Shown here piece by piece: positions 1-9,035 of a stretch of 64,000 nucleotides of DNA (positions are counted from its first letter, which is position 1; every line of letters begins with the position of its first letter). Under the pieces are notes generated by a model. The model did no database searches and had not been told where the DNA came from. It was given only the letters and a program-made list of their open reading frames with translations. This DNA comes from Flavobacterium anseongense (GTDB lineage: Bacteria > Bacteroidota > Bacteroidia > Flavobacteriales > Flavobacteriaceae): positions 62,001 to 126,000 of the forward strand of contig NZ_JAKIHN010000005.1 in NCBI RefSeq assembly GCF_021608185.1. Direction: 5' to 3'. Both the position numbers and the translations under genes were made by a program.

Positions 1-1288
1 GGAGCCAGCCTTGAATTTCGTTAAAAACCAATTTGGCATTCAATGAAACAATAATTACGGCAATAATCCATGAGGCAATTTGTGTAGCTGTACTGATTTG
101 AAATCCTTTCATTTTATTCTTATCGCTCACAAAATGTATCAATGGAATGATAGCAAAACCCAATTGTAAACTCAAAATCACCTGACTCAAAATCAGCATT
201 TTTCCAGTTACGCTTTCGCCAAAAATTGAAATAACAATTACAGCCGGAACAATCGCAATTAATCTGGTAATGATGCGTCGGACCCAAGGTTGAATTCGTA
301 AATTTAAATAACCTTCCATGATAATTTGACCCGCCAATGTTCCTGTAATTGTTGAACTTTGCCCAGCTGCAATCAGAGCAACTGCAAATAAAATTGGTGC
401 CCATTGTGTTCCCAACATAGGTTCTAAGAGTCGATGTGCATCCTGAATCTCGGCAACTTCAAATAATCCGTTATTGTAAAAAGTAGCCGCAGCTAAAATT
501 AAAATGGCTGCATTTACAAAAAATGCCAAGTTCAGGGCAATTGTCGAATCTATAAAATTATACTTCAACGCTTGCTTTATTCCGGTTTTGCTTCGGTCGA
601 ATTTTCGAGTTTGAACTAAGGACGAATGCAGGTATAAATTGTGTGGCATTACAGTAGCACCAATGATTCCAATAGCAATATAAAGAGCTTCTTTGCTTGG
701 CATACTCGGAATTAATCCTTTAAGAACGCTTCCTACTTCGGGCTGAGCAAAAATCATTTCAAAAACAAATGAAAATCCAATGATAGCTACCAATGCGATG
801 ATAAAAGCTTCCATTTTTCTAATGCCTTTATTAATTAGAAACAGCAATAAAAAAGTGTCTAAAACAGTAATGAGTACACCTTCGAGCAGCGGAATTCCGA
901 ATAATAAATTCAGTCCAATTGCCATTCCGAGGACTTCGGCCAAATCACAGGCTGCGATGGCAATTTCGGCAAGAAAATATAAAATATAGTTTATGAATTT
1001 TGAATACGTTTCTCGTGATGCCTGTGCCAAATCGCGCTGTGTAACTATTCCTAATCGTGCGCTCAAACTTTGTAAAAGCAACGCCATAATGTTGCTCATC
1101 AATAAAACCCAAAGCAAAGCATAGCCAAATTGGCTTCCGCCGGCAATATCAGTTGCCCAGTTTCCGGGATCCATATAACCAACACTTATTAAGTAGGCCG
1201 GACCAAGAAATGCCAATATTTTTCTAAAACCAGTTTTTTTGTTTTCGGTGGCAACCGACTGATTTACTTCTTCTAATGACTTTCCCAT
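1..1288 (-). CDS. mntH: Nramp-family divalent metal (Mn2+/Fe2+) transporter, 3' end cut by window
   Basis: Inner-membrane proton-coupled importer of Mn2+ and probably Fe2+. About 429 residues are visible and the C-terminus lies beyond the left edge. The Nramp signatures are present: DPGNW in TM1 (about residues 40-44) and MPHNLYLHS in TM6 (about residue 213 on), which supply the metal-binding Asp, Asn and Met. Multiple hydrophobic helices run the whole length. The start at 1288 is the first ATG, reading MGKSLEEVNQ. It is transcribed away from the outer-membrane barrel gene at 1365, and a DtxR-like palindrome lies in the shared 76-bp gap, so metal-dependent repression is likely (inference). 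A minus-strand -7 box TATATTTG lies at 1305-1312. The family call is firm; the exact metal is not shown by sequence. Confidence 0.95.
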   Translation of the reverse strand, partial: MGKSLEEVNQSVATENKKTGFRKILAFLGPAYLISVGYMDPGNWATDIAGGSQFGYALLWVLLMSNIMALLLQSLSARLGIVTQRDLAQASRETYSKFINYILYFLAEIAIAACDLAEVLGMAIGLNLLFGIPLLEGVLITVLDTFLLLFLINKGIRKMEAFIIALVAIIGFSFVFEMIFAQPEVGSVLKGLIPSMPSKEALYIAIGIIGATVMPHNLYLHSSLVQTRKFDRSKTGIKQALKYNFIDSTIALNLAFFVNAAILILAAATFYNNGLFEVAEIQDAHRLLEPMLGTQWAPILFAVALIAAGQSSTITGTLAGQIIMEGYLNLRIQPWVRRIITRLIAIVPAVIVISIFGESVTGKMLILSQVILSLQLGFAIIPLIHFVSDKNKMKGFQISTATQIASWIIAVIIVSLNAKLVFNEIQGWL

Positions 1289-1304
1289 TTTAAAAATATT
1301 TTCA

Positions 1305-1312
1305 CAAATATA
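1305..1312 (-). promoter_or_regulatory. -7 promoter element for mntH
   Basis: The minus strand reads TATATTTG, matching the Bacteroidota -7 consensus TAnnTTTG, 16 bp before the mntH ATG. No clear TTG -33 element sits at the usual spacing, so the call is tentative. Confidence 0.45.
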
Positions 1313-1320
1313 AAAATAAT

Positions 1321-1350
1321 TTGATTAGAGTAAATATTTTTTTAGTTTTG
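1321..1350 (+). promoter_or_regulatory. Bacteroidota-type promoter for the barrel-crtY pair
   Basis: A TTG -33 element (1321-1323), a 19-bp spacer and TAGTTTTG (1343-1350) match TTG-N17-23-TAnnTTTG. The -7 box ends 14 bp before the ATG at 1365, so the transcript would have a very short leader. Confidence 0.65.
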
Positions 1351-1358
1351 TCTAAAAA
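1339..1358. promoter_or_regulatory. Candidate DtxR/MntR-family operator
   Basis: Perfect inverted repeat TTTTTAG-N6-CTAAAAA. It overlaps the -7 box of the plus-strand promoter and sits between divergent mntH and the barrel gene. DtxR/IdeR/MntR boxes typically contain TTAG...CTAA half sites, and the neighbour is a manganese/iron transporter, so metal-dependent repression of both directions is the natural reading. The identity of the regulator is inference; none is encoded in this window. Confidence 0.5.
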
Positions 1359-1364
1359 TAATTT

Positions 1365-2105
1365 ATGAAAAATAAACTGCTGTTGCTTTGTGTATTTGGA
1401 TTCACAACAATTCAGGCGCAAACCGAACCAATTCAGGCTGACCGACCTGACCAAACCGAAACTCCTGCGATTGTTCCGAGAGGAATGTTTCAAGTAGAAA
1501 CGGGATTTACATTTCAAAAAAATGATGAAAGCAGCAATTCGAATAGTTTACCAACCGTATTATGGAAATATGGTGTGAACGAAAATTTTGAATTGCGTTT
1601 GATTACCGAATTTGTTTCTGAAAAAAATTTTGATGAAAAAACAAACGGTTTTACTCCAGTTCTGATTGGTTTTAAAGTTAAACTTTGTGAGGAAAAAGGA
1701 ATCGTTCCGAAAACATCTTTTATTGGTCATCTTGGCTTGCCAAATGTGGCTTCGTCAAAATACAAAAACGATTTTGTCGCTCCTGAATTTAGGTTTACGA
1801 TGCAGCATACGCTTTCCGAAAAGTTTTCTTTAAGCTATAACTTAGGCTGTGAATGGGATGGAATGACGCCCGAAACAACTTTCATTTATACACTGACAAC
1901 AGGATATTCTATAAATAAAAAACTCGGTTTTTATGCCGAATTGTTCGGCTTTGCACCCGAAAAAAATAAAGCAGACCACAGTTTTGATGGCGGATTTACC
2001 TATTTGATAAACAACAATTTTATGGTAGATTTGTCTTCAGGAGTTGGTATCACCGAGAATGCGCCCGACTATTATTTGGCGCTCGGTTGTTCGTTCCGGA
2101 TATAA
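1365..2105 (+). CDS. Putative outer-membrane beta-barrel transporter
   Basis: A 246-residue exported protein. Residues 1-19 form a signal peptide ending in a QAQ-type cleavage site. The mature start with QADRPDQTE, followed by alternating hydrophobic/polar strands and a C-terminal SFRI (aromatic then hydrophobic at the end), resembles the small barrels annotated as phenol MetA-pathway transporters (PF13557), usually of unknown substrate in Bacteroidota. The promoter overlaps a DtxR-like box shared with mntH, suggesting a link to metal status. The stop codon directly abuts the ATG of the lycopene cyclase gene, so the two are probably translationally coupled. Family assignment is from recall of the N-terminal motif. 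Confidence 0.75.
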   Translation: MKNKLLLLCVFGFTTIQAQTEPIQADRPDQTETPAIVPRGMFQVETGFTFQKNDESSNSNSLPTVLWKYGVNENFELRLITEFVSEKNFDEKTNGFTPVLIGFKVKLCEEKGIVPKTSFIGHLGLPNVASSKYKNDFVAPEFRFTMQHTLSEKFSLSYNLGCEWDGMTPETTFIYTLTTGYSINKKLGFYAELFGFAPEKNKADHSFDGGFTYLINNNFMVDLSSGVGITENAPDYYLALGCSFRI

Positions 2106-3242
2106 ATGAAACACTACCATTACATTTTCACTGGTTCGGGTTTATCGGCTTTGGTGACCGTTTATGAAATGGCGCTTTCCGGAAAATTTCAGGATAAATC
2201 GATTTTGCTGATTGATGAAGATTCTAAAAAAACCAATGACAGAACCTGGTGTTTTTGGGATGAAAACAACTTGTTTGAAAAAATCGTTTCAAAAAAATGG
2301 AACTCAGCACTTTTTGCTGATAAAAAATTCAAAAGAGAATTGAATCTGGATCCATATCAATACAAAATGGTCAAAGGTTTGGATTTTTATAATTTGGTTT
2401 TCGATACAATTTCCAAACAAAATAACATACATTTTGTCAATCAAAAAGTAATCGATTTTCAGGAATTAGGAAATCATTGTGTGGTAAAAACTGATGTGGA
2501 AAGTTATACCTGCAATAAAATTTTCAATTCTATTTTCAATCCTGAAATTGTAAAAAATCAAACCAAATATCCTTTTCTGCACCAACACTTTATTGGTTGG
2601 TTTATCAAAAGTAATGAAGCTGTTTTCAATCCGGATTGTGCCACTTTCATGGATTTTTCTGTTGAACAAAAAGGCAACACTCGGTTTATGTATGTTTTAC
2701 CAACTTCTGAAACCGAAGCTTTGATTGAATATACTTTATTCTCCAAAGATTTATTGCCGAAAACAGAATACGAAAACGAAATCAAAAACTACATTAATCA
2801 ATTAGGAATTACGAATTACGAATTACGTGAAAAAGAACTTGGAAATATTCCGATGACTTCCTATAAATTTTGGAACCACAATTCGAAAAACATCATCAAT
2901 ATTGGCTCTTCCGGTGGTTGGACAAAAGCAAGTACAGGTTATACTTTTAAAAGCACCACTAAGAAATCTAAAGAGTTAGTACGATTTCTACAAACAAAAA
3001 ATGACTTTAGAAAATTTCATAAAAAAGATAAATTCTGGTTTTATGATTTATTGTTTTTGGATGTTTTGAATCGAAGAAACGACAAAGGTTCCGAAGTTTT
3101 TTCAGCACTTTTCAAAAAAGGAAATCCATCTTTAATCTTAAAATTCCTCGATGAAGAAACCACGTTTTGGGAAGATTTACAAGTAATTTGGAAATGCCCA
3201 AAAGGGCTTTTTATTAAAGCCTTATTCAGTAGAATTACCTAA
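2106..3242 (+). CDS. crtY: Lycopene beta-cyclase family protein
   Basis: Flavoprotein predicted to cyclise the ends of lycopene to beta-carotene, an early step towards zeaxanthin-type flavobacterial pigments. It has 378 residues, usual for bacterial CrtY. An N-terminal dinucleotide-binding strand-turn-helix (GSGLSAL, residues 10-16, then LLIDED) is followed by the conserved NDRTWCFW motif (about residues 43-50); a GSSGGWTKASTGYTF segment (about residues 267-281) matches the family's second conserved region. It follows the barrel gene with no gap. No other carotenoid gene (crtE/B/I/Z) is in the window, so this copy stands apart from a pigment cluster. No clear terminator follows. Confidence 0.88.
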   Translation: MKHYHYIFTGSGLSALVTVYEMALSGKFQDKSILLIDEDSKKTNDRTWCFWDENNLFEKIVSKKWNSALFADKKFKRELNLDPYQYKMVKGLDFYNLVFDTISKQNNIHFVNQKVIDFQELGNHCVVKTDVESYTCNKIFNSIFNPEIVKNQTKYPFLHQHFIGWFIKSNEAVFNPDCATFMDFSVEQKGNTRFMYVLPTSETEALIEYTLFSKDLLPKTEYENEIKNYINQLGITNYELREKELGNIPMTSYKFWNHNSKNIINIGSSGGWTKASTGYTFKSTTKKSKELVRFLQTKNDFRKFHKKDKFWFYDLLFLDVLNRRNDKGSEVFSALFKKGNPSLILKFLDEETTFWEDLQVIWKCPKGLFIKALFSRIT

Positions 3243-3301
3243 TAATTGCACAAAAAATAAATAATTTTTACAAAAACAACGCTGATTTAAAAAGTTTTAC
3301 A

Positions 3302-3309
3302 TAGATTTG
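3302..3309 (+). promoter_or_regulatory. -7 promoter element of the his operon
   Basis: TAGATTTG matches TAnnTTTG and lies 19 bp before the leader-peptide ATG at 3329. No clean TTG is seen at the -33 position. Transcription would start near 3313-3317. Confidence 0.55.
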
Positions 3310-3328
3310 TCTCAGTTACCATTAGAAA

Positions 3329-3385
3329 ATGAAAAACTTAATTTCACAAATCCATCATCATCATTCTTGCAGCCAGGCGAGTTAA
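3329..3385 (+). CDS. hisL: Histidine operon leader peptide
   Basis: An 18-residue ORF, MKNLISQIHHHHSCSQAS, with four consecutive CAT codons (3353-3364) and stop TAA at 3383-3385. It sits between a TAnnTTTG promoter and a strong terminator ahead of hisG. Runs of His codons in a short ORF upstream of a his operon are the hallmark of transcription attenuation by ribosome stalling. The RNA segment 3374-3382 just before the stop can pair with the 5' arm of the terminator, which gives the antiterminator needed for this mechanism. Too short for standard gene calling. Confidence 0.88.
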   Translation: MKNLISQIHHHHSCSQAS

Positions 3386-3423
3386 TGATGTATTGAATAT
3401 ATCCCTAAATAAAAACCCGTCTG
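3374..3423 (+). promoter_or_regulatory. Predicted antiterminator of the his attenuator
   Basis: CAGGCGAGU (3374-3382) can pair with ACCCGUCUG (3415-3423): seven Watson-Crick pairs, one G-U and one mismatch, extended by U3383-A3414. This pairing uses the whole outer part of the terminator 5' arm, so the two structures exclude each other. A ribosome stalled on the His codons leaves 3374-3382 free; one reaching the leader stop covers it. An extra hairpin, CATCATT (3359-3365) with AATGATG (3384-3390), could form in untranslated RNA. Confidence 0.7.
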
Positions 3424-3446
3424 AGTGTACTTAGACGGGTTTTTTG
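3412..3446 (+). terminator. Attenuator terminator upstream of hisG
   Basis: The stem ACCCGTCTGAG (3415-3425) pairs with CTTAGACGGGT (3430-3440) around a TGTA loop, with one G-U pair, followed by a run of T (3440-3445). It lies 49 bp before the hisG ATG and after the His-rich leader ORF, as expected for attenuation. Confidence 0.9.
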
Positions 3447-3494
3447 TTTTTCATTCCATCACAGTACATTCAGATTTTTATACCAATTAAAAAA

Positions 3495-4352
3495 ATGAGT
3501 ACTTTAAAAATTGCGATTCAAAAAAGCGGTCGCCTTAGTGAAAAATCACTTCAATTATTAGAATCGTGTGGCATTCAAATCTCTAACGGAGAGCGAAAAC
3601 TAAAAGCCGTTGCCAATAATTTCCCTATCGAAATTTTGTATTTGCGCGACGACGATATCCCGCAATATGTCGAACAAGGTGTTGCCGATATTGGCATTCT
3701 GGGAGAAAATGAAGTTTGGGAAAAAGACAAAAATGTCACTATAATTTCTCAACTCGGATTTGCTTCCTGCAAACTATCATTGGCCATTCCAAAAGATGAA
3801 GTTTATACAGATTTGAATTATTTCAAAAACAAAAAAATTGCAACAAGTTATCCCAAAATTTTATCCGATTTTTTTAACACTAAAAACATCCCTGTAATCA
3901 TTGAAGAAATAAGTGGAAGTGTTGAAATCGCAACCGGAATTGGTCTTGCTGATGCAATTTTCGATATAGTAAGTTCAGGAAGCACCCTAATTATGAACGG
4001 ATTAAAAGAAGTTGAAGTAATCTCTAAAAGCCAGGCCGTTCTGATTTCTAACACTGATTTATCTAAAGAAAAGCAACAAATTTTGAGTACATTATTATTC
4101 AGAATAGAATCGTATCGCAACGGAAAAGAAAACAAATACATTCTTCTCAACGCTCCGAATACAGCTATAAAACCCATTTGTGAAATCTTGCCCGGAATGA
4201 AATCGCCAACCATTTTGCCTTTGGTTGAAGAAGGCTGGAGCAGTCTGCACTCGGTGGTGAAAGAAAATGACTATTGGGATGTAGTTGAACAACTGAAATC
4301 ACTTGGCGCTGAAGGCATTCTTATCATTCCGATAGAAAAAATGATTCGATAA
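3495..4352 (+). CDS. hisG: ATP phosphoribosyltransferase, long form
   Basis: Catalyses the first committed step of histidine synthesis, joining ATP and PRPP to give phosphoribosyl-ATP; normally feedback-inhibited by histidine. It has 285 residues, matching the long HisG with a C-terminal ACT-like regulatory domain rather than the short HisGS form that needs HisZ. The N-terminus MSTLKIAIQKSGRLSEKS and the segment ADAIFDIVSSGSTL (about 153-166, PRPP-binding region) are typical. I chose the ATG at 3495; a TTG at 3444 is in frame but lies inside the attenuator terminator. First structural gene of the operon. Confidence 0.96.
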   Translation: MSTLKIAIQKSGRLSEKSLQLLESCGIQISNGERKLKAVANNFPIEILYLRDDDIPQYVEQGVADIGILGENEVWEKDKNVTIISQLGFASCKLSLAIPKDEVYTDLNYFKNKKIATSYPKILSDFFNTKNIPVIIEEISGSVEIATGIGLADAIFDIVSSGSTLIMNGLKEVEVISKSQAVLISNTDLSKEKQQILSTLLFRIESYRNGKENKYILLNAPNTAIKPICEILPGMKSPTILPLVEEGWSSLHSVVKENDYWDVVEQLKSLGAEGILIIPIEKMIR

Positions 4353-4366
4353 TTTAAATAGAAACC

Positions 4367-5656
4367 ATGAAAACATACATAAATCCAAACCCTGAACAAT
4401 GGCCTGAACTGGCTAAACGCAATACTGTCGCTACAGCCGATTTGAACGAAGCCGTAAAAACCATTTTTAATGATATTCGGAAAAACGGAAGTAAAGCCGT
4501 AAAAAAATATACCGGTTTTTTTGATGGTGTGTCGATAGAAAATGTTGTCGTAACGACTTCTGATATTGAGAAAGCAGTTGCGACAATTCCGTCTGATTTA
4601 AAAAATGCCATTCAAATAGCAGCCGATAATATCAAAACTTTTCACTTATCCCAAAAGGAAATTCCAACTAAAATCGAAACGACAACTGGTGTGTTTTGCT
4701 GGAGAGAAAGCCGTGCTATTGATACCATCGGGATTTATATTCCGGGTGGAACAGCACCGCTTTTTTCAACGGTTTTAATGTTGGCTATTCCGGCTAAAAT
4801 AGCAGGTTGCCAAAATATCATTTTATGTTCGCCACCAGATAAAAATGGCAACATCAATCCTGCCATTCTATATGCTGCACAATTGACGGGCGTAACTCAA
4901 ATTTATAAAGTAGGCGGTATTCAAGCTGTTGCTGCAATGACTTTTGGAACGGATGAAATCCCGAAAGTGTCCAAGCTATTTGGTCCCGGAAATCAATATG
5001 TAACCGCAGCCAAACAATATGCGCAGCAATTAGGTTTGGCAATCGATTTGCCTGCCGGACCAAGTGAATTATTGGTGATTGCGGATGCGACTTGCGACCC
5101 AGAATTTGTTGCTTCCGATTTACTTTCACAAGCAGAACACGGTGGCGATAGTCAGGTAATCTTGGTGGCTACTTCAAAAGCAATTGTCACCAAAGTTGGT
5201 TTGGCTATCGAAAATCTAAAAGCTCTTTTACCAAGACAAAATGTAGTTGAAGAGGCTTTGAAAAACAGTCGCGCTTTGGTTTTTGAAAGTATTCAAACTG
5301 CCATTGAATTCAGTAATTTTTATGCTCCGGAACATTTGATTTTAGCCACAAAAGATGCTGAAAATAAAATCGATTTAATAGAAAATGCCGGGTCGGTTTT
5401 TATTGGTAATTACAGTTGCGAAAGCGCCGGTGATTACGCTAGCGGAACAAATCACACCTTGCCAACAAACGGTTATGCCAAGAATTACAGTGGCGTTTCG
5501 TTAGACAGTTTTGTAAAGAAAATTACATTTCAAAAACTGACTTCACAAGGCATTCAAAACCTTGGACCAACAATAGAATTAATGGCAGCTGCCGAACAAT
5601 TAGAGGCGCACAAAAACGCAGTTTCCATCCGATTAAAAAAATTGCAAAATGGATAA
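4367..5656 (+). CDS. hisD: Histidinol dehydrogenase
   Basis: Zn2+-dependent enzyme that oxidises L-histidinol to histidine in two NAD+-dependent steps. The 429 residues match the family length. The GPGNQYVTAAKQ segment (about 205-216), the AEHGGDSQ segment and the catalytic Glu-His in YAPEHLIL (about 320-327) are present, as is SGTNHTLPT near the C-terminus. It starts 14 bp after hisG and overlaps hisC by 8 bp. Confidence 0.97.
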   Translation: MKTYINPNPEQWPELAKRNTVATADLNEAVKTIFNDIRKNGSKAVKKYTGFFDGVSIENVVVTTSDIEKAVATIPSDLKNAIQIAADNIKTFHLSQKEIPTKIETTTGVFCWRESRAIDTIGIYIPGGTAPLFSTVLMLAIPAKIAGCQNIILCSPPDKNGNINPAILYAAQLTGVTQIYKVGGIQAVAAMTFGTDEIPKVSKLFGPGNQYVTAAKQYAQQLGLAIDLPAGPSELLVIADATCDPEFVASDLLSQAEHGGDSQVILVATSKAIVTKVGLAIENLKALLPRQNVVEEALKNSRALVFESIQTAIEFSNFYAPEHLILATKDAENKIDLIENAGSVFIGNYSCESAGDYASGTNHTLPTNGYAKNYSGVSLDSFVKKITFQKLTSQGIQNLGPTIELMAAAEQLEAHKNAVSIRLKKLQNG

Positions 5657-6662
5657 TATCAATAATTTAATTAGAAAAAACATTCGTTCGCTTACGCCCT
5701 ATTCAAGTGCACGTGACGAGTATAAAAGCAATCAGGGTATCTTTCTGGATGCTAATGAAAATCCGTTTGGGAGTTTAAACCGTTATCCCGATCCGTATCA
5801 ATGGCGATTGAAAAAAATCTTAAGCATTCAAAATAATGTGGAAATTAAAAACATCTTAATCGGAAACGGAAGCGATGAAATTATCGACTTGGTGCAACGT
5901 GTTTTTTGTGAACCGAAGGAAGACAAAATCATCATTTGTCCCCCGACATACGGCATGTATGAAGTTTATGCCAACATCAATAATCTAGAAGTAATTTCGG
6001 TTCCCTTAACCAAAAATTTTCAGTTGAATGCAAATGAAATTTTAAAACAAAATGCCAAAATTTTATACTTGTGTTCTCCAAATAATCCGACAGGAAATTC
6101 ATTAGAAAATCTAGAATATATTATAGAAAACTTCAGTGGAATTGTCTTTTTGGATGAAGCCTATATCGATTTTAGTGATACGCCTTCTTTGGTTTCTAAA
6201 ATCAAAGAATATCCCAACTTAATTGTTTCGCAAACCTTTAGTAAAGCACGTGGTTTGGCAGCAGTTCGAATTGGAATTGCCTATGCCAATGAAAACATTA
6301 TTTCGGTTATGAATAAAGTAAAACCACCGTATAATGTGAGCGAATTAAATCAACAAGCGGCAATGCAATCACTTGCTGATGAAAATAATTTCAAATCCAA
6401 CATTCAATTGATAAAATCAGAACGTGAATTGCTAAAAAAATCACTTTTAACATTAGATTTTGTCAAGAAAATTTATCCATCAGATGCCAATTTTTTGCTA
6501 GTCAAAATGGAAAATGCAATCGCCATTTACAACCGTTTAATTGAACAACAAATCATCACCAGAAACCGAAGTTCAGTGGTTGAAAATACCATTCGAATTA
6601 CCATTGGAACACCACAGGAAAACCAACAATTAATTAATGCACTTCAATTAGTCATGTCATGA
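5649..6662 (+). CDS. hisC: Histidinol-phosphate aminotransferase
   Basis: PLP enzyme that converts imidazole-acetol phosphate and glutamate to histidinol phosphate. At 337 residues it is a class I/II fold. Visible landmarks are DANENPFGS near the N-terminus, CSPNNPTGN (about 141-149), DEAYIDF (PLP ring Asp/Tyr) and [16 protein letters not shown] with the Schiff-base Lys at about 199. The start overlaps the end of hisD and the stop overlaps hisB by 4 bp (ATGA). Confidence 0.96.
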   Translation: MDNINNLIRKNIRSLTPYSSARDEYKSNQGIFLDANENPFGSLNRYPDPYQWRLKKILSIQNNVEIKNILIGNGSDEIIDLVQRVFCEPKEDKIIICPPTYGMYEVYANINNLEVISVPLTKNFQLNANEILKQNAKILYLCSPNNPTGNSLENLEYIIENFSGIVFLDEAYIDFSDTPSLVSKIKEYPNLIVSQTFSKARGLAAVRIGIAYANENIISVMNKVKPPYNVSELNQQAAMQSLADENNFKSNIQLIKSERELLKKSLLTLDFVKKIYPSDANFLLVKMENAIAIYNRLIEQQIITRNRSSVVENTIRITIGTPQENQQLINALQLVMS

Positions 6663-7750
6663 AAAAAGTATTATTTATAGATAGAGATGGCACTTTAATC
6701 ATCGAGCCTCCTATCGATTTTCAAGTCGATAGTTTAGAAAAACTGGAGTTTTATCCACAGGTTTTTCAATATTTATCAAGCATCGCCAAAGAATTGGATT
6801 ACGAGTTAGTCATGGTGACCAATCAAGACGGAATGGGAACGGATTCCTTTCCCGAAGATACATTTTGGCCTGCTCAAAACAAAATGATAAAAGCTTTCGA
6901 AAACGAAGGAATTCAGTTTTCAGATGTGATTATTGATGTGTCTTTTCCGGAGCAAAATCTGCCTACCAGAAAACCGGGGACAGCGTTACTGCAACAGTAT
7001 TTAAAAGGGAATTATGATTTGAAAAACTCCTTCGTCATTGGAGACAGAATAACCGATATTCAATTGGCCGAAAATTTAGGAAGTCAAGCCATCTTTATTT
7101 CGGCTGTAGCCGATGAGCGAGCGGTTTTATCATCAACTTCTTGGGAAACCATTTACCAATTTTTAAAGGAACAACCTCGAGTTGGTCAACTTATTAGAGC
7201 CACAAAAGAAACTGAAATTTTCGTTGAAATTAATTTGGATGGAAACGGCAAAAGTAACATCAACACCGGCTTAGGCTTTTTTGACCACATGCTCGACCAA
7301 ATTGCCAAACACGGAAACATCGATTTAAACGTCAATGTCAATGGCGATTTATATGTCGATGAACACCACACAATAGAAGATGTTGGTATTGCTTTGGGAG
7401 AAGTTTTTTCGCAGGCATTAGGTTCTAAAAAAGGAATTAATCGTTATGGTTTTTTATTGCCAATGGATGATTGTTTATCACAAGTGGCCTTAGATTTTGG
7501 AGGTCGTTCCTGGTTAGTTTGGGAAGCTAAATTTAGCAGAGAAAAAATTGGTGAAATGCCAACTGAAATGTTCTCTCACTTTTTTAAATCCTTTTGTGAT
7601 GGTGCCAAATGCAATTTGAACATCAAAGCGGAAGGCGAAAACGAACACCACAAAATAGAATCAATTTTCAAAGCCTTTGCCAAAGCTATAAAAATGGCAG
7701 TTCAAAAAGACGGAACTAACGGCATCCCAAGCACTAAAGGAATCTTATGA
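6659..7750 (+). CDS. hisB: Bifunctional histidinol-phosphatase / imidazoleglycerol-phosphate dehydratase
   Basis: Two-domain fusion. Residues 1-165 are a HAD-type phosphatase with the DRDGT motif (Asp8, Asp10) for histidinol phosphate hydrolysis. Residues 170-363 are the IGP dehydratase with Mn-binding motifs [10 protein letters not shown] (about 233-242) and HHKIES (about 333-338). The fused form is known from enterobacteria and from many Bacteroidota, so it is not unusual here. It overlaps both neighbours by 4 bp. Confidence 0.96.
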   Translation: MKKVLFIDRDGTLIIEPPIDFQVDSLEKLEFYPQVFQYLSSIAKELDYELVMVTNQDGMGTDSFPEDTFWPAQNKMIKAFENEGIQFSDVIIDVSFPEQNLPTRKPGTALLQQYLKGNYDLKNSFVIGDRITDIQLAENLGSQAIFISAVADERAVLSSTSWETIYQFLKEQPRVGQLIRATKETEIFVEINLDGNGKSNINTGLGFFDHMLDQIAKHGNIDLNVNVNGDLYVDEHHTIEDVGIALGEVFSQALGSKKGINRYGFLLPMDDCLSQVALDFGGRSWLVWEAKFSREKIGEMPTEMFSHFFKSFCDGAKCNLNIKAEGENEHHKIESIFKAFAKAIKMAVQKDGTNGIPSTKGIL

Positions 7751-8325
7751 TAGCGATTGTAAAATATAACGCAGGCAACATCACTTCGGTTAAAAATGCG
7801 GTTGAACGATTGGGTTATTCATGCGTAGTAACCGATGACGAAACCCTTTTAAAACAAGCCGATAAAGTTATTTTTCCCGGTGTTGGTGAGGCGAGTACGG
7901 CCATGAATTATTTAAAAGAAAAAGGATTGGACGAGGTAATCAAAAATCTGACACAGCCTGTTTTAGGCATTTGTCTCGGACAACAATTATTGTGTCAATT
8001 TTCGGAAGAAGGAAACACTGAATGTTTAGGGATTTTCGATGCAACAGTAAAAAGATTTGAACCAAAATTGAAAGTCCCGCATATGGGTTGGAACAACATT
8101 TCAGATTTAAATTCAGTATTATATAATGGCATTTCAGACCAAGATGATTTCTATTTTGTGCACAGTTATTATGCCGAAATAGGTAAAGAAACGACAGCCA
8201 TTTGTAACTATATAGTTCCGTTTAGCGCATCGATGGAAAAGGATAATTTTTTCGCAACTCAATTTCACCCCGAAAAATCATCGAGTTTAGGGGAACAACT
8301 ATTACTTAACTTTTTGAAATTATGA
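7747..8325 (+). CDS. hisH: Imidazole glycerol phosphate synthase, glutaminase subunit
   Basis: Class I glutamine amidotransferase that feeds ammonia to HisF. 192 residues. The catalytic triad is visible: Cys76 in GICLGQQ, and His174 and Glu176 in QFHPEKS. The ATGA overlaps with hisB and hisA suggest coupled translation. HisH and HisF are made from the same operon separated only by hisA, as expected for a 1:1 complex. Confidence 0.97.
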   Translation: MIAIVKYNAGNITSVKNAVERLGYSCVVTDDETLLKQADKVIFPGVGEASTAMNYLKEKGLDEVIKNLTQPVLGICLGQQLLCQFSEEGNTECLGIFDATVKRFEPKLKVPHMGWNNISDLNSVLYNGISDQDDFYFVHSYYAEIGKETTAICNYIVPFSASMEKDNFFATQFHPEKSSSLGEQLLLNFLKL

Positions 8326-9035
8326 GAATCATTCCAGCCATAGACCTCATCAACGGAAAATGTGTCCGATTGACCAAAGGCGATTATGCTACACAAAAAA
8401 TTTACAATGAAAACCCATTGGAAATAGCTAAATATTTTGAAGACAATGGCATACAATATTTACATTTAGTGGATTTGGATGGCGCAAAATCAAACCAGAT
8501 TGTTAATCACAAAGTCTTGTATCAAATTGCATCAAAAACCAATTTGAAAATAGATTTTGGTGGTGGATTAAAACAACGTAAAGACTTGGAAATTGCCTTT
8601 GAAAACGGCGCCAATCAAGTTACCGGCGGAAGTATAGCAGCAAAAAATCCAATTGAATTTTTAGCATGGTTAAACGAATTCGGAAACGACAAAATCATTT
8701 TAGGTGCTGATTGTCTGAATCGAAAAATTGCCACTCATGGTTGGTTAGAAACGTCAGGACTTGATGTGATTGATTACATCTCTGACTATGTTTCCAAAGG
8801 AATTTCGACCGTAATCTGTACAGATATTTCAAAAGACGGAATGCTGCAGGGAACTTCCAACGAATTGTATATTGATATTTTAACAAAGACAAAAGTGAAT
8901 CTAATTGCGAGTGGCGGAGTAACGACTTTATCCGATTTAGAATTGCTGAAAAACATTGGTTGTGAAGGTGCCATCATTGGAAAAGCTTTGTATGAAGGTA
9001 CAATCAAAATCGAAAATCTACGTGAATTATGTTAA
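8322..9035 (+). CDS. hisA: Phosphoribosylformimino-AICAR phosphate isomerase
   Basis: A (beta/alpha)8-barrel isomerase that opens the ribose ring of ProFAR to PRFAR. 237 residues. The catalytic Asp8 is in [12 protein letters not shown] and the second acid, Asp129, is in LGADC; the phosphate-binding GG segments (FGGGL, ASGGV) are present. It shares the half-barrel architecture with the downstream hisF product, reflecting their known common origin. It overlaps hisF by 7 bp. Confidence 0.96.
   Translation: MRIIPAIDLINGKCVRLTKGDYATQKIYNENPLEIAKYFEDNGIQYLHLVDLDGAKSNQIVNHKVLYQIASKTNLKIDFGGGLKQRKDLEIAFENGANQVTGGSIAAKNPIEFLAWLNEFGNDKIILGADCLNRKIATHGWLETSGLDVIDYISDYVSKGISTVICTDISKDGMLQGTSNELYIDILTKTKVNLIASGGVTTLSDLELLKNIGCEGAIIGKALYEGTIKIENLRELC

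Noticed and set aside
120..404. Minus-strand ORF of 94 codons
   Set aside because: Shadow frame of mntH, whose conserved motifs are read in another frame of the same strand.
3444..3494. Upstream TTG start for hisG adding 17 residues
   Set aside because: It lies in the T run of the attenuator terminator; the ATG at 3495 gives the normal HisG N-terminus.
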